From Cunninghamella blakesleeana (lineage: Eukaryota; Mucoromycota; Mucoromycetes; Mucorales; Cunninghamellaceae): 64,000 nt of DNA. Of the stretch, positions 38,448 to 48,624 are shown piece by piece (the stretch's first letter is position 1; each line of letters begins with the position of its first letter). The stretch is from contig JAFCIZ010000005.1 of NCBI GenBank assembly GCA_017871115.1, positions 3,279,501 through 3,343,500 on the forward strand. The letters are read 5' to 3'. The position numbers and the translations under genes were made by a program. The notes beneath the pieces were generated by a model. It was given only the letters and a program-made list of their open reading frames with translations, was not told the origin of the DNA and searched no databases.

Positions 38448-38798
38448 ATTTGTTAATAAAGTATGATAGTAGTAGTTAGAAAAAAAAATGGTTATTAAGT
38501 TAATTATTTTTTTTTTTTTGTAATAACCTGATAAAAATAAAGGGAGTAATGAAAGAAAGAAAAATTCTTTTTTTTTTTTTTTATAAGATTTTTTTTTTTT
38601 TTTTTTGTGTTGGCAGATTAGTTCTTTTGTGTTACTGGATCAACTTCGTTAAAATTATATTTGTTATCTGATTTCTTTTAAATATGATTTATGTTATTAT
38701 GATTATTATTATATATATTATTATGGTTATTATTATATATATTATTATTATTTTTTTTTTCGGAAGAGTACGTAATATTTTTTTTTTTTTTTTTTTTT
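38448..38798 (-). other. Gap between integrase and ORF4, element E
   Basis: About 350 bp of homopolymer runs and ATT/TATA microsatellite with no ORF; like 2453-2816. Confidence 0.55.
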
Positions 38799-40118
38799 TT
38801 ATAATTCCAATCCATAGGTTTTATAAACATGTACATTCCAATTTACATCAGGTAATTGTAAGATCTTGAGCCTATTACCGTGAACACGCTTTATCCTTGT
38901 CTTTGTTGTATCTAGTGGTTTAATCATATAAGTACCTTTCCCAAGAGATTGATGTATGATATATTTTCCTTGCCACATGTCAGATATTTTCCCAGACCAA
39001 GAATTTGCTTTTATTCCATTATATAGCGTTACAATGTCACCAATTCTAAAGGCAGGTTTCCATTCTCTATTATTATTTAAGACTTTTTTATCGATCGCCA
39101 ATTTCTGGTTCATTTGTGATTTTTCTATCATTTTTGATGCTGATTGTCTTATCTGATTGAGAGCTAGAATTTCCTTTTTTGTCCTTAATTTTAATTGTGT
39201 ATCAAAATTATAAGTATTAAAATCAATAGGTTTGGCATGTTGATCAAACGGAGTTTTAACGTCATATCCATAAGTTAAATAAAATGGTGATTGTTGTGTT
39301 GAAGATTGTTTGATGGATCGATACGCGAATAGAACCGAAGGAAGGTATTGATCCCATATTGATTTTTCAGTTGATGTAACCTTTTTTATTATAGTTCCAA
39401 GTGTAGAATTAAACCTTTCAATCAATCCATTGGCTTGAGAGTTTCCGACTGATATTGTATTATGATGTATATTATATTGATTACAAACCTTTTTTATTAA
39501 ATCACTAATAAAGGGTTTGCCATTATCCGTAATTATAAGATGAGGTGTACCATGACGACATATTATTTCTTCATAAATAAATAAGGCAACTTCTGATGTT
39601 GTTTGATAACGTAAAGCACGAGCTTCTACCCATTTAGTTAGATAATCTATACCGGCAATAATATATCTGTATCCACCTTTTGATGTAGGTACGTGTTTAA
39701 CATCTAAGCCCCATTGTTCAAATGGTTTTGATTTAACTGGTATAGGATAGAGAAATTCATTTAATTTTTTAGGACCTACCGTTTGACATCTTGAACATTT
39801 TTTTATATATATTTGTATATCTTTAGCCATAGAATCCCAATAATATCTTATTGATAATTTATATAATGTATTGTGATAACCAATATGTCCACCTAAAGGA
39901 TGTTGATGATACATGTACAGTGCTTCCAGAGCTTCTTGCTTATTTAAAACTTGTCTTAGAGTTTGATGTTTGATATTAAATTTATATAATTTATTGTTTC
40001 GAACAATAAAATTATGTGAGTTTCGTTGTAAGTATCTTTTCATTTTTATTGTTATGTCTTCAGGAATTTTTAAAGTTGTGAGATATTCTTTAATATTATT
40101 TATAATTTGCTGATCCAT
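38799..40118 (-). CDS. Integrase, separate ORF, element E
   Basis: 439 residues: His73/His78, Cys108/Cys111, Asp139, Asp198, Glu234, and a GKYIIHQ C-terminal module. It differs from A only at residue 170 (Arg here). It starts at an ATG after an A run. Confidence 0.96.
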   Translation of the reverse strand: MDQQIINNIKEYLTTLKIPEDITIKMKRYLQRNSHNFIVRNNKLYKFNIKHQTLRQVLNKQEALEALYMYHQHPLGGHIGYHNTLYKLSIRYYWDSMAKDIQIYIKKCSRCQTVGPKKLNEFLYPIPVKSKPFEQWGLDVKHVPTSKGGYRYIIAGIDYLTKWVEARALRYQTTSEVALFIYEEIICRHGTPHLIITDNGKPFISDLIKKVCNQYNIHHNTISVGNSQANGLIERFNSTLGTIIKKVTSTEKSIWDQYLPSVLFAYRSIKQSSTQQSPFYLTYGYDVKTPFDQHAKPIDFNTYNFDTQLKLRTKKEILALNQIRQSASKMIEKSQMNQKLAIDKKVLNNNREWKPAFRIGDIVTLYNGIKANSWSGKISDMWQGKYIIHQSLGKGTYMIKPLDTTKTRIKRVHGNRLKILQLPDVNWNVHVYKTYGLEL

Positions 40119-40981
40119 TTTTTTTTTTTTTTTTGTTGTAAAAAGAATTTTTTTTTTTTTCTTTTGTGTGTGATTATAACTGTATTAAATAAAGTTGTGT
40201 GAGTTGCTTTAATATGTTCTGAAAAGGATTTTTGATTATGTATTGTTGTATTAGTGTTGCGTTATAAGTTGTTTTTGATTTTTGAATATAGCTTTTAATG
40301 TCTTCAATCGTCTTTGGACAAATTTTTTTTTTTTTTTTTTGTATTTGTTAAATGTTATGTATTTAATTGTTGTTTTTTTTTTTTTTTTTTTTTGTAGTTT
40401 TAAATATTATTATAAAATAATGTTTGTTGTAATGTTAGTTATTGTAGTCTATTAATAAAAGAATAATTGTTGTAAAATAATTGTAAAAATTGTTGTAATT
40501 GTTGTAATAAAAATAATTGTTGTAAAATAATAATAGTTAGTTAATAATATATTGTTAGATTAGCTTTTTACGTCTTCAATCGTCTTGGACGCTATTTTGT
40601 TATTATTTTTTTTTTTGTTATGTGTTTTTTTTTTTTTTTTTTGTTGTGGTTAATGTTATTGAGGTGATAGTTTGTTGAAAATAATTGTTGTAAATAAATA
40701 ATATAATTGTTGTATAAAAAATATATAGATTTTTGTTGCAAGTGTTGTTGAAATAGTAATAATTGTTGTATAATATTGTCTTCTATAAAATAATTGTAAA
40801 ATAAGTTGTTTTGTTAATTGTTTGTCTAGCTTTTATCGTCTTCAATTTCTCTTGGACGTTTGTGTCTAGCTTTTAGCGTCTTCAATTTCTCTTGGACGTT
40901 TGTGTCTAGCTTTTAGCGTCTTCAATTTCTCTTGGACGTTATATATATATTTTTTTTTTTTTGTTTTTTTTTTTTTTTCTT
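40119..40981 (-). other. Spacer between RNase H and integrase ORFs, element E, with five hairpins
   Basis: 863 bp. Hairpins lie at 40917-40938, 40877-40898 and 40837-40858 (a 40-bp tandem array), 40570-40590 and 40299-40320. The sense strand has CTAAT and, about 28 nt later, TTTTCAG with the junction at 40219/40218, a plausible 3' splice site about 100 nt before the integrase ATG. No ORF. Confidence 0.72.
40837..40938 (-). repeat. Three 40-bp tandem hairpin units, element E
   Basis: Same unit as at 270-465 in element A: CGUC-CAA-GAGAAA-UUG-AA-GACG plus AAAAGCU. Three copies here against five in A. Confidence 0.82.
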
Positions 40982-43900
40982 TTAATAACCAAGCCTTGAA
41001 AGAAAGTCTGCAGATTGTTGTTTCTTTCCACTGCGATATTGTATTTCAAATTCATAGTCAGCCAAGTAAGTAATCCATCGTGCCACCATACCAGTAGGAT
41101 TAGGAGCCTTTATTAACCAACGCAAAGGAGAATGATCGGAAATTACAGTAAACTTTTTTCCTAATAGGTAGGGTCTAAACATTTGTAAACTCCATATGAG
41201 AGCTAGACATTCCAATTTAGTAGCACTATAATTTCTTTCACTTTGTTTTAATCCACGACTTGCATAAACTACAGGATGTTCTTGTTCATCATCATCTAAT
41301 TGTGATAGAACGCAACCTAAACCTTCTATTGATGCATCACATACTATGATAAATGGTTTACTATGATCTGCCCTTTTAAGAATAGGTGCTTCTGTCAGTT
41401 TTTGTTTTAATAATTCAAATGATTTAGTTGTTATATCAGTCCATGGTGATTTATTTTTTGTCTTTGTAACATCATGTAATGGTCTTGCTATTGCTGCAAA
41501 GTTTTGTATGAAACGTCTATAATAAGATGCTAGTCCAATAAATCCTCTTATCTGTTTAATTGTTGTTGGTTGTGGATAATCTTTTACTTTTTCTATTTTT
41601 GCTGGATCTGTTTTTATTCCATCTTTGGTGATAATATAACCAAGAAATTTTAGTTCATCTTTAAAAAATACACATTTTTCTATGTTGAATAATAATCCAC
41701 CAAGTCTTGCACATTTAAATAATTCTTCAAGATCAGATAAATGTTGTTCAATATTACTAGAGTGTACATTGAGATCATCTATGTATGCCACTAAACATCT
41801 ATTCATCATAGATTTAAAACATATATCTATAAAACGTTGGAAAGTAGCAGGACTATTAACTAACCCCATCGGTAGCATTTCATATTGATATGTTCCAAAT
41901 TTTGTAACAAAACCAGTTAATTCTTTACTATTATCATGTAAAGGTACTTGATGAAAGCCAGCTCTAAGATCTAATGCAGAGAATATACTTGAAGTTCCTA
42001 GTTCATCAATAAGATCATCAATTCTTGGTAGTGGGTAAGCGTCTACTTTAGTTTGGGCATTCAGTTTTCTGTAATCTACTACCATTCTATATTCACCGTT
42101 TTTCTTTTTAACCAAAATAATGGGAGCAGTATAAGGTGTATTTGCAGGTTTGATTATTCCAAGATTACATAGACGATCTAATTCCATTTTTAAATAATCT
42201 TGTTCTACCGGACTCATACGATAAGGTCGATGTCTAATTGGTACTGTGTTTTCTTTTAATATTATTTCATGTTCAATCATTGTTGTATAACCCATTTTAT
42301 CATTATTCCAATCGAAAACATCTTGATAATGATTTATTAATTTCCAAAACTTAATCTTATATTTTTCAGGTATGTTTCCAAGTTGTAATTTTTCTTTAAA
42401 AGATTCATCCAGTGGATTGTCATCATTTATATTATCAATATTGAATAGTTCTGTTGTTGTTCCTTCTATACCAATTTCTTCGACTATGTCATAACCTTTC
42501 AGATCATCAGTATCTAGAATAGATTCATTGCTCATTAAATTATAAAATTCACTAATAATATGATGCGGAGGTAAATCAACATCTTTATCAGATCTATTAA
42601 TTATATTTAATGTATATTCATTTGGTTTAGATATAGTATGAGGATCATCTTGTGTAAGTAGTATAGGTTCAGACGTATGCATGTTAGGATTAATATAAAA
42701 TTGACAGTTTGTATGAGGTGGTATAGTCACTCCATCATTACCAGTAGATATAGTTAAACTATTTTCTTCTTGATTACGTTCAATATTAATTTTTATATCA
42801 TCTTCCATGTAATAATTTTCTTCTTCTGAATATTCATCATGTTCCCATTCGTCATCATCTGTTACAGAATCAGTAGCATCAGTATCACTATCAGTATTTA
42901 TTTCATTATTATTTCCTGTTGTATTATCTTGAGTTTGGTTTTCGGTTTGATAATTAGTATTGATTGTTTTAATAGTAACTAAAGGTTTATCTGTTTCTTT
43001 TAAAAAAGTGATAGGTAGTTCAGCTGATTTATGTTTATATAATACTTTAAGTGTACTAGTTCTAAAATTAAGGAGAGCTTGTGCATGACTTAACCAATTA
43101 TTTCCTAGTACCAGATGAGCAGGACACTTAGGTAATACTTCCATATTAACAGGTATTATAATATCAGGATTTACTTGTATTTGTACATCATGTATTGTTC
43201 CAAGTGTTGCTTGTTTATTACCGTTTCCTAATATAAATATGTTAGTAGAAGGAGCATCTATTTGCAACCCTAACAGTTTCATCATAGATTTAGACATACA
43301 TGATTTAGAAGCACCACTATCAATCAAACCTTTTATTCTTTTATCATTAATGATTAAACTTGTATAAGCTGCTGTTGTTGTTAATTCTGTATTCGTTATT
43401 GTATTTAATGGTATATCTGTTGCAGTTGTATCAATTTGTTCTTTTGATTTTGTTGTTTTTCTTTTAGGTCTACATGCTGTTAATAATTGACGTCGTAAAG
43501 TGTGTGAAGATTTAATTAGATCGCCAACATCAATATTAGCTTTCTGATTAAAAACGTCATCTACAATATTATATTTTATTTGTAATGGTGTTGGTGGTTG
43601 TCGTTTGCGTTTTATTTTATTTTCTGATTCATTAATATTATCCATGATATAATCATTAATTATATCTTGTTGAGTTAATTGTTGATCAGTTATATCCTCG
43701 ATCAGTTTAGAGGTATTATTTATATTTAGTTTTTGCTTCCCTTTACTGATTATTTTAGGTGTTTTAGAAGATGAAGGCATTACTGCAGGAGGTTTATCTA
43801 ATCTGGCTGCGTAAAGATCTTCATCATCATAATGTGTATATTCATTTTCATCCCATAGTTCATGTTGATCGAAGATTGCATTCATATTTTGTTGATTTTT

Positions 43901-44038
43901 TTCAATATTATTATTTTTTAAATTGTTTTTGTTGTTGTTGATGTGATTATTATTGTTGATATTTTTATTATTATTATTGTTAATGGATTTGTTATCAGGG
44001 ACTGCCAATTGACCATTATATGCAATTGCCCCGTCTAG
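40982..44038 (-). CDS. Protease-reverse transcriptase-RNase H (Pol), element E, read by -1 frameshift
   Basis: About 1,018 codons. No ATG start; the junction peptide is L-D-G-A-I-A-Y-N-G-Q-L-A-V-P. The N-terminus is Asn-rich. The protease Asp is near residue 230 counted from the TTG codon (LIDSGASKSCMS). An acidic linker follows, then RT with LPRIDDLIDELG, SALDLRAGFHQ and AYIDDLNVHS, and RNase H with VCDASIEG, KLECLAL, SDHSPLRW and the end ADFLSRLGY. Intact. Confidence 0.95.
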   Translation of the reverse strand, partial: LDGAIAYNGQLAVPDNKSINNNNNKNINNNNHINNNKNNLKNNNIEKNQQNMNAIFDQHELWDENEYTHYDDEDLYAARLDKPPAVMPSSSKTPKIISKGKQKLNINNTSKLIEDITDQQLTQQDIINDYIMDNINESENKIKRKRQPPTPLQIKYNIVDDVFNQKANIDVGDLIKSSHTLRRQLLTACRPKRKTTKSKEQIDTTATDIPLNTITNTELTTTAAYTSLIINDKRIKGLIDSGASKSCMSKSMMKLLGLQIDAPSTNIFILGNGNKQATLGTIHDVQIQVNPDIIIPVNMEVLPKCPAHLVLGNNWLSHAQALLNFRTSTLKVLYKHKSAELPITFLKETDKPLVTIKTINTNYQTENQTQDNTTGNNNEINTDSDTDATDSVTDDDEWEHDEYSEEENYYMEDDIKINIERNQEENSLTISTGNDGVTIPPHTNCQFYINPNMHTSEPILLTQDDPHTISKPNEYTLNIINRSDKDVDLPPHHIISEFYNLMSNESILDTDDLKGYDIVEEIGIEGTTTELFNIDNINDDNPLDESFKEKLQLGNIPEKYKIKFWKLINHYQDVFDWNNDKMGYTTMIEHEIILKENTVPIRHRPYRMSPVEQDYLKMELDRLCNLGIIKPANTPYTAPIILVKKKNGEYRMVVDYRKLNAQTKVDAYPLPRIDDLIDELGTSSIFSALDLRAGFHQVPLHDNSKELTGFVTKFGTYQYEMLPMGLVNSPATFQRFIDICFKSMMNRCLVAYIDDLNVHSSNIEQHLSDLEELFKCARLGGLLFNIEKCVFFKDELKFLGYIITKDGIKTDPAKIEKVKDYPQPTTIKQIRGFIGLASYYRRFIQNFAAIARPLHDVTKTKNKSPWTDITTKSFELLKQKLTEAPILKRADHSKPFIIVCDASIEGLGCVLSQLDDDEQEHPVVYASRGLKQSERNYSATKLECLALIWSLQMFRPYLLGKKFTVISDHSPLRWLIKAPNPTGMVARWITYLADYEFEIQYRSGKKQQSADFLSRLGY

Positions 44039-44044
44039 TTTTTT
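43996..44044 (-). promoter_or_regulatory. -1 ribosomal frameshift signal, element E
   Basis: Heptamer A AAA AAC (44038-44044 on +) then gag stop TAG. The stem-loop 43996-44033 has CGGGG and CAATTG pairing with CAATTG and CCCTG (one G-T pair). Slip by -1 gives CTA GAC GGG, in frame with Pol. Confidence 0.87.
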
Positions 44045-45180
44045 GAATGAGTTTGTTGTTGAATGTGTTGTTGTTGTTGATTAAATTGTTGTTGTGTATA
44101 TTGCTGTTGCTGATGTTGCTGTTGTTGCTGTTGTTGCTGTTGTTGCTGTTGTTGCTGTTGTTGCTGTTGTTGTGTTTGATTAGATACGTAGTTATTATTA
44201 TTATTATCATAATTATAATCTTGGTTATATTGTTGATTATTATAACGTCTTGATCCAAAATTATTTTTATAAGAGCCATTATAATTGTTAGATCCATGAT
44301 AATAACCATTATTTCTATTTGATTTGGATAATTCACTACGTACGATTTTAACAATATCATCACTTGTAAGGTTGTCACTTTTATGAGATTTCTTAGTCGA
44401 TTGATTTATCTGTTCTATTTTATCATTCATATTCTTTTCCATTGTTTCCATATTAGTAACTAAACGTTCTAATAATGTAACGACAGGATCAGTTTTGGCC
44501 GATAAATTAGTATCCGTATTTCGATGACTAGAGTCTATCATATTAAATGATTCGTTACTAAAAGGATAATGATGTAGTTGAACATCAGTAGTAGTATGAT
44601 TAATTCCAATATCATAGATATTGTTATTATTTGATCCATAGGCTTTATTAGCATTCCACCATGATTCAGCATATTTTAACCATTGTTGTTCAGTAATGGA
44701 TCCATGTTCAATGCAATGTTTGCTTATAACAGGTAACAATCCATAACGGAAACGCATTAACACAATGTCATTATCATCTTTATTAGCCAATCGTGCAACT
44801 TCCTGTAATCTTGAGTAGAAATCACGTGGATGTTCATCGGCACCTTGTCGCATGTTATTAAGTATCAATTTATAAGATTCGAGTAATTCAGCAGTTACGA
44901 ATTTCTTTTCTAATGCATCCATAGCTACATCGAATGTTAACCCATCTTGAAGTTGATCCTTAAGTGAATCCAAGTAAGTTTTAGCAGATTTTCTAACTTG
45001 AATTTTTAAAATTGCAAGTTTTCTACTATCGGTAGTATTGTTTGAGAGTTCCAAATAAGTTTCCAATATTTGTCTGAAGTGACGAAAATCTTCACGTTCA
45101 CCTCCAGAAAAGGAAATAAGTTGAGGTTTAAAGTCCATTAATGGTTGCTTTTGAGCCAACACGGTATAATCGTAAGACAT
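44035..45180 (-). CDS. Gag, element E
   Basis: 381 residues from the ATG at 45180 (MSYDYTV), chosen because element B starts there; the frame is open a little further upstream but without ATG. Capsid-like region FSGGEREDFRHFRQILETYL; helix VTLLERLVTNMETMEKNMND; Asn/Tyr/Arg-rich stretch; then a tract of more than 20 Gln encoded by mixed CAA/CAG codons at about 44095-44175. Element B has only short Q runs at this place. No zinc knuckle. Confidence 0.92.
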   Translation of the reverse strand: MSYDYTVLAQKQPLMDFKPQLISFSGGEREDFRHFRQILETYLELSNNTTDSRKLAILKIQVRKSAKTYLDSLKDQLQDGLTFDVAMDALEKKFVTAELLESYKLILNNMRQGADEHPRDFYSRLQEVARLANKDDNDIVLMRFRYGLLPVISKHCIEHGSITEQQWLKYAESWWNANKAYGSNNNNIYDIGINHTTTDVQLHHYPFSNESFNMIDSSHRNTDTNLSAKTDPVVTLLERLVTNMETMEKNMNDKIEQINQSTKKSHKSDNLTSDDIVKIVRSELSKSNRNNGYYHGSNNYNGSYKNNFGSRRYNNQQYNQDYNYDNNNNNYVSNQTQQQQQQQQQQQQQQQQQQQHQQQQYTQQQFNQQQQHIQQQTHSKN

Positions 45181-45285
45181 CCTATAGTTTATTATTTTCA
45201 CCTTGCTTGATTATTGTTTAGTAGTTTTAATAGAATGAATATCTTTCCCAGTAGTTTATTGATTGTATAAGCTTGTAGAAAAGAT

Positions 45286-45303
45286 CCCCGCCAGTGAGCA
45301 CCA
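45286..45303 (-). promoter_or_regulatory. Primer binding site, element E
   Basis: TGGTGCTCACTGGCGGGG on the sense strand, 4 nt from the LTR. Confidence 0.75.
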
Positions 45304-45307
45304 AATA

Positions 45308-46072
45308 TGTTATGTGGGTTTTTGGTTAAGATTTATTTTTGAAATGAGGAATGAGTATTATAAGTTATATTTGGAGTATATAATAAGTTTCCAGTGAGCA
45401 CCAGTTCCTGTTTTATAAGTAGAACGACTTAATATAAAGGAATAGAAAATTAAAAAAATAAAATAAAATAAAAAAAAATAAAAGAAAATAAAATAAAGAT
45501 TATAAGTAAAATATAAGCAGGATTAAAGCAAAAAGTTTAATGACCGCCGAGTAAAATAAGTAGTAAAGAGTTTAAATGATTTAGATCAGTAGTATAGAAT
45601 ATTTAAGTGAATAAATATTATAAAATAAGATAGTATATAATAATATAAAATATTATAAAGTAAAAATAAAATAAAAATAAAATAATTTTTTAAATAAAAA
45701 ATAGATAAGTTCAATAATTGAATATGTTATAGTAAGTTAAAATAAAAAAATTTAAAATTATAAGGTTTGTTTTATAAAGTGGACAAGTTCAATAATTATT
45801 TAGTAGATAATAATTTATTATAAAAATTTGACAATTTAAGAGAAAGAAAGAGAAAAAAATTGGTTCTATTTATATTTAAAAAAAATTAAAAAAATTATTT
45901 AAAGTATATTGAGAGTAGGGAAAAGATATGGAAGTGACTTTCATATTAAACAACGGTGCAGTGAACATTGGTTCAGTGAACATTGGTTCAGTGAACAATG
46001 GTTCAGTGAACAACGGTTCAAAAAAGCAGTGACCAATTTCAAAGAGCGCCATTGGTATCACCATTGTCGACA
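45308..46072 (-). repeat. Element E 5' LTR
   Basis: 765 bp. TATAAAA (45411-45417 on +) with CTGGTGCTCACTGG downstream (45391-45404). U3 array at about 45954-46019. Confidence 0.95.
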
Positions 46073-46644
46073 GTCAGTGAGCACCAGTATCTTGTTTTAT
46101 AAGTAGATACAACTTAGTTTAGATTGATAGTTTAAAATAAAATAAATTATATAATTGGATAAAGATCAACAATTATATAGACAAAGTAATAAAATTAAAA
46201 TAAAATAAGTATAATATCGGATAAAGATCAACGATTATTATAATAAAATAATATAAAGTAATATTGGATAGTAATCAACAATATTAATATAAAATAAAAA
46301 TAATCTTTAGCTAAAAAGATGAGTTAATAGACTTATTGGTTATAATATAAGTTCTTTTATTTAAAATTAACTTGTTATTAACTGATTTTTCAAAAATAAA
46401 ATAAAAATTGTCGAGTATTTATATAAAAAAATAAAAATAAGGTTTTATATTTTATGTCAGATTCGACATAAAAAGTGTTACTGATTTTGTCATCAAATTT
46501 GTCACCAAAAGTGTTAACAAATTTGTTATCGAAAATGATATAAAAAGTGTTAGAAAAATTGTTACCAAAAATGATGAAATATTTTAACCAATCAAATTCC
46601 ATGAGCGGTCTTCGAAATGATCCAAGCGAATCCATCGCGCAACA

Positions 46645-46920
46645 TTGGATAAAGATCAACAATTATATAGACAAAGTAATAAATTTAAAATAAAATAAAA
46701 TGTAATATCGGATAAAGATCAACGATTATTATAATAAAATAATATAAAGTAATATTGGATAGTAATCAACAATATTAATATAAAATAAATATAATCTTTA
46801 GCTAAAAAGATGAGTTAATAGACTTATTGGTTATAATATAAGTTTTTATTTAAAATAAACTGATTATTTACTTCGTATTAACTGCTTTTCCAAAAATAAA
46901 ATAAAATCTCGCTCCTTTAT
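46645..46920 (-). repeat. Degraded C/D-type LTR fragment
   Basis: It resumes mid-LTR (GGATAAAGATCAAC...) and runs to the AAAATAAAATAAAATC part; the tip and palindrome array are missing. Confidence 0.7.
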
Positions 46921-47532
46921 ATATAAAAATGATCTGAATTCAAACCTAGATTGGTAGGTAAGTTATAAAGACCATTTAACAAGGAGGAGTATAAATTGAT
47001 TAAGTTATAAAAGATAAAATAAATAAATATATATAATTATGAAATACTATTGGATAAAATATAAGGTTAATATATATATATATATGCATATATTTATATA
47101 TGCAAAAATACTTGTTTAAAAATATATTTAAAAATTATTTTTAGGATTATTTAGGTATGGTAAGTTCAACCATACCATAACAGTATTTATATTAATTATA
47201 AATAAGATAATTCCAGCGAGCATCAGTTCTTGTTTTATAAGTAGAACGACTTAATATAATATAAAAGTAAAAAAAAATAAAAAAGATAAAATAAAATAAA
47301 ATATTTAAAAAAATTCAAAAGTATATGCAAATGAATTTTAAAGGTCCGAGAGTAGATTATTATATAAAAAGGGTGATGTTTAAATAAAATAAAATATCAG
47401 ATAAAGGTCAACAATATTAGATAGAATGGTTTTTTTAAAAAAAAGATTTTTTTTATCGTAATGAACATAGCTGAGGAAAAAGAAAACAAAAAATAAATAA
47501 TCATCTTTAAAAAATGAGTAAATAATAGTGAC

Positions 47533-47567
<35 letters not shown>

Positions 47568-48383
47568 TCTAGCATTGTATTAATCCAACCAGGTACATTT
47601 CATTACGAAGATGAACAAATTATAAACATTAGTTAAAGTAGAAAGTTTCAGCAACTTTTTAACTAGATATAAATTAGTTTCCATGGAATAAAACAAAAAA
47701 ATAAATAAGATAAATTCATATTAAATAAAACTAAATAAGTATATAAACGATACAAAAAATAAAATAATACTGAATAAAAGTCGAAAAAATTTAATATATA
47801 TATATTAAAAGTAAAAGTAAAATACTTGAAATTCAAGTACAAATTGAGGATAATATATGAATATGTACGATAGTACATTGATAATAATAATAATAATAAA
47901 AACAATATATGTCTACATATATTAAATATACAAATATGATTATATAAAGACGCAAACTTTTATAAAAGGTCGCTGATCCAAATACTCAAGGTCACTTAAT
48001 TCATTTCATAGTTTCTTGTACTCAGACTCTTTTACACTAAAAAATACTCACGTGTAAAAAACCTAAAGGTAAATTTCTGTAACATTATTATTATTTTCTT
48101 TTTCTTTTTATATTATAATAATTAAAACATTGTTCATCGCTTCATTAGAGTTCGCTTTTGGTTACATTTAATTCATTTGGACAAGAGCTCAGAAAACTAT
48201 TGGAATAATGAAGCAAATAATTATCCAAAAACGCACTCTTTCCACATCGTTACTTTATTTAATAAAGAAGAAAAATACGACTTTGAAATACTAATAGACA
48301 TCTTGAAGCTCAAATATCAATTATTTAATCTAATGGCATGCACAAAAAATAACATACGAAAATATATACTTTTTTAATGAACG

Positions 48384-48428
<45 letters not shown>

Positions 48429-48624
48429 GTGATGATCATATATTTTCATATATATTTTCTACTTCTATACACATCCAAAAAAGGTAGTTATTTTTTATTA
48501 TTTTTAACTTTTTTTTTTTAAAAAAAATTAGACTATAAAAAATTAAAATTCAACACATTATTTAAATATTTTTTTTTCTCATTATTTATTTTTCACCTTT
48601 TTTTTATATATAAATATATATTAA
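46921..48624. other. Intergenic, with an old B/E-type LTR fossil at about 47150-47560
   Basis: TTCCAGCGAGCATCAGTTC and TTATAAGTAGAACGAC at about 47210-47250 are decayed LTR box and TATA sequences on the - strand. Microsatellites (TA)n lie at 47537-47560 and 48390-48420. A 66-codon ORF at 48177-48377 has no recognisable feature and I do not call it. No tRNA or other RNA gene seen. Confidence 0.6.

Larger units (their letters stand above)
37255..46072 (-). mobile_element. Element E, complete Ty3-like element
   Basis: 8,818 bp with two 765-bp LTRs that look identical and the 5-bp duplication GTCAG (37250-37254, 46073-46077). It carries gag, frameshifted Pol, integrase and ORF4, all intact. Same family as A. 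Confidence 0.96.
37165..46644 (-). mobile_element. Solo LTR (C/D-related) interrupted by element E
   Basis: The LTR halves 37165-37254 and 46078-46644 make about 657 bp, ending GCGCAACA. U3 has palindromes such as TTTTATGTC..GACATAAAA at about 46450-46480. The ORF4 tail is kept at its U3 start (46584-46643: V-A-R-W-I-R-L-D-H-F then 9 more residues to a stop). No target duplication is visible (GTAG against TTGG). Confidence 0.8.

Noticed and set aside
44008..44008. TTG start codon for Pol in B-E
   Set aside because: The frame is open further upstream to the slippery heptamer in every element, and the junction peptide is conserved, so frameshifting explains it better.
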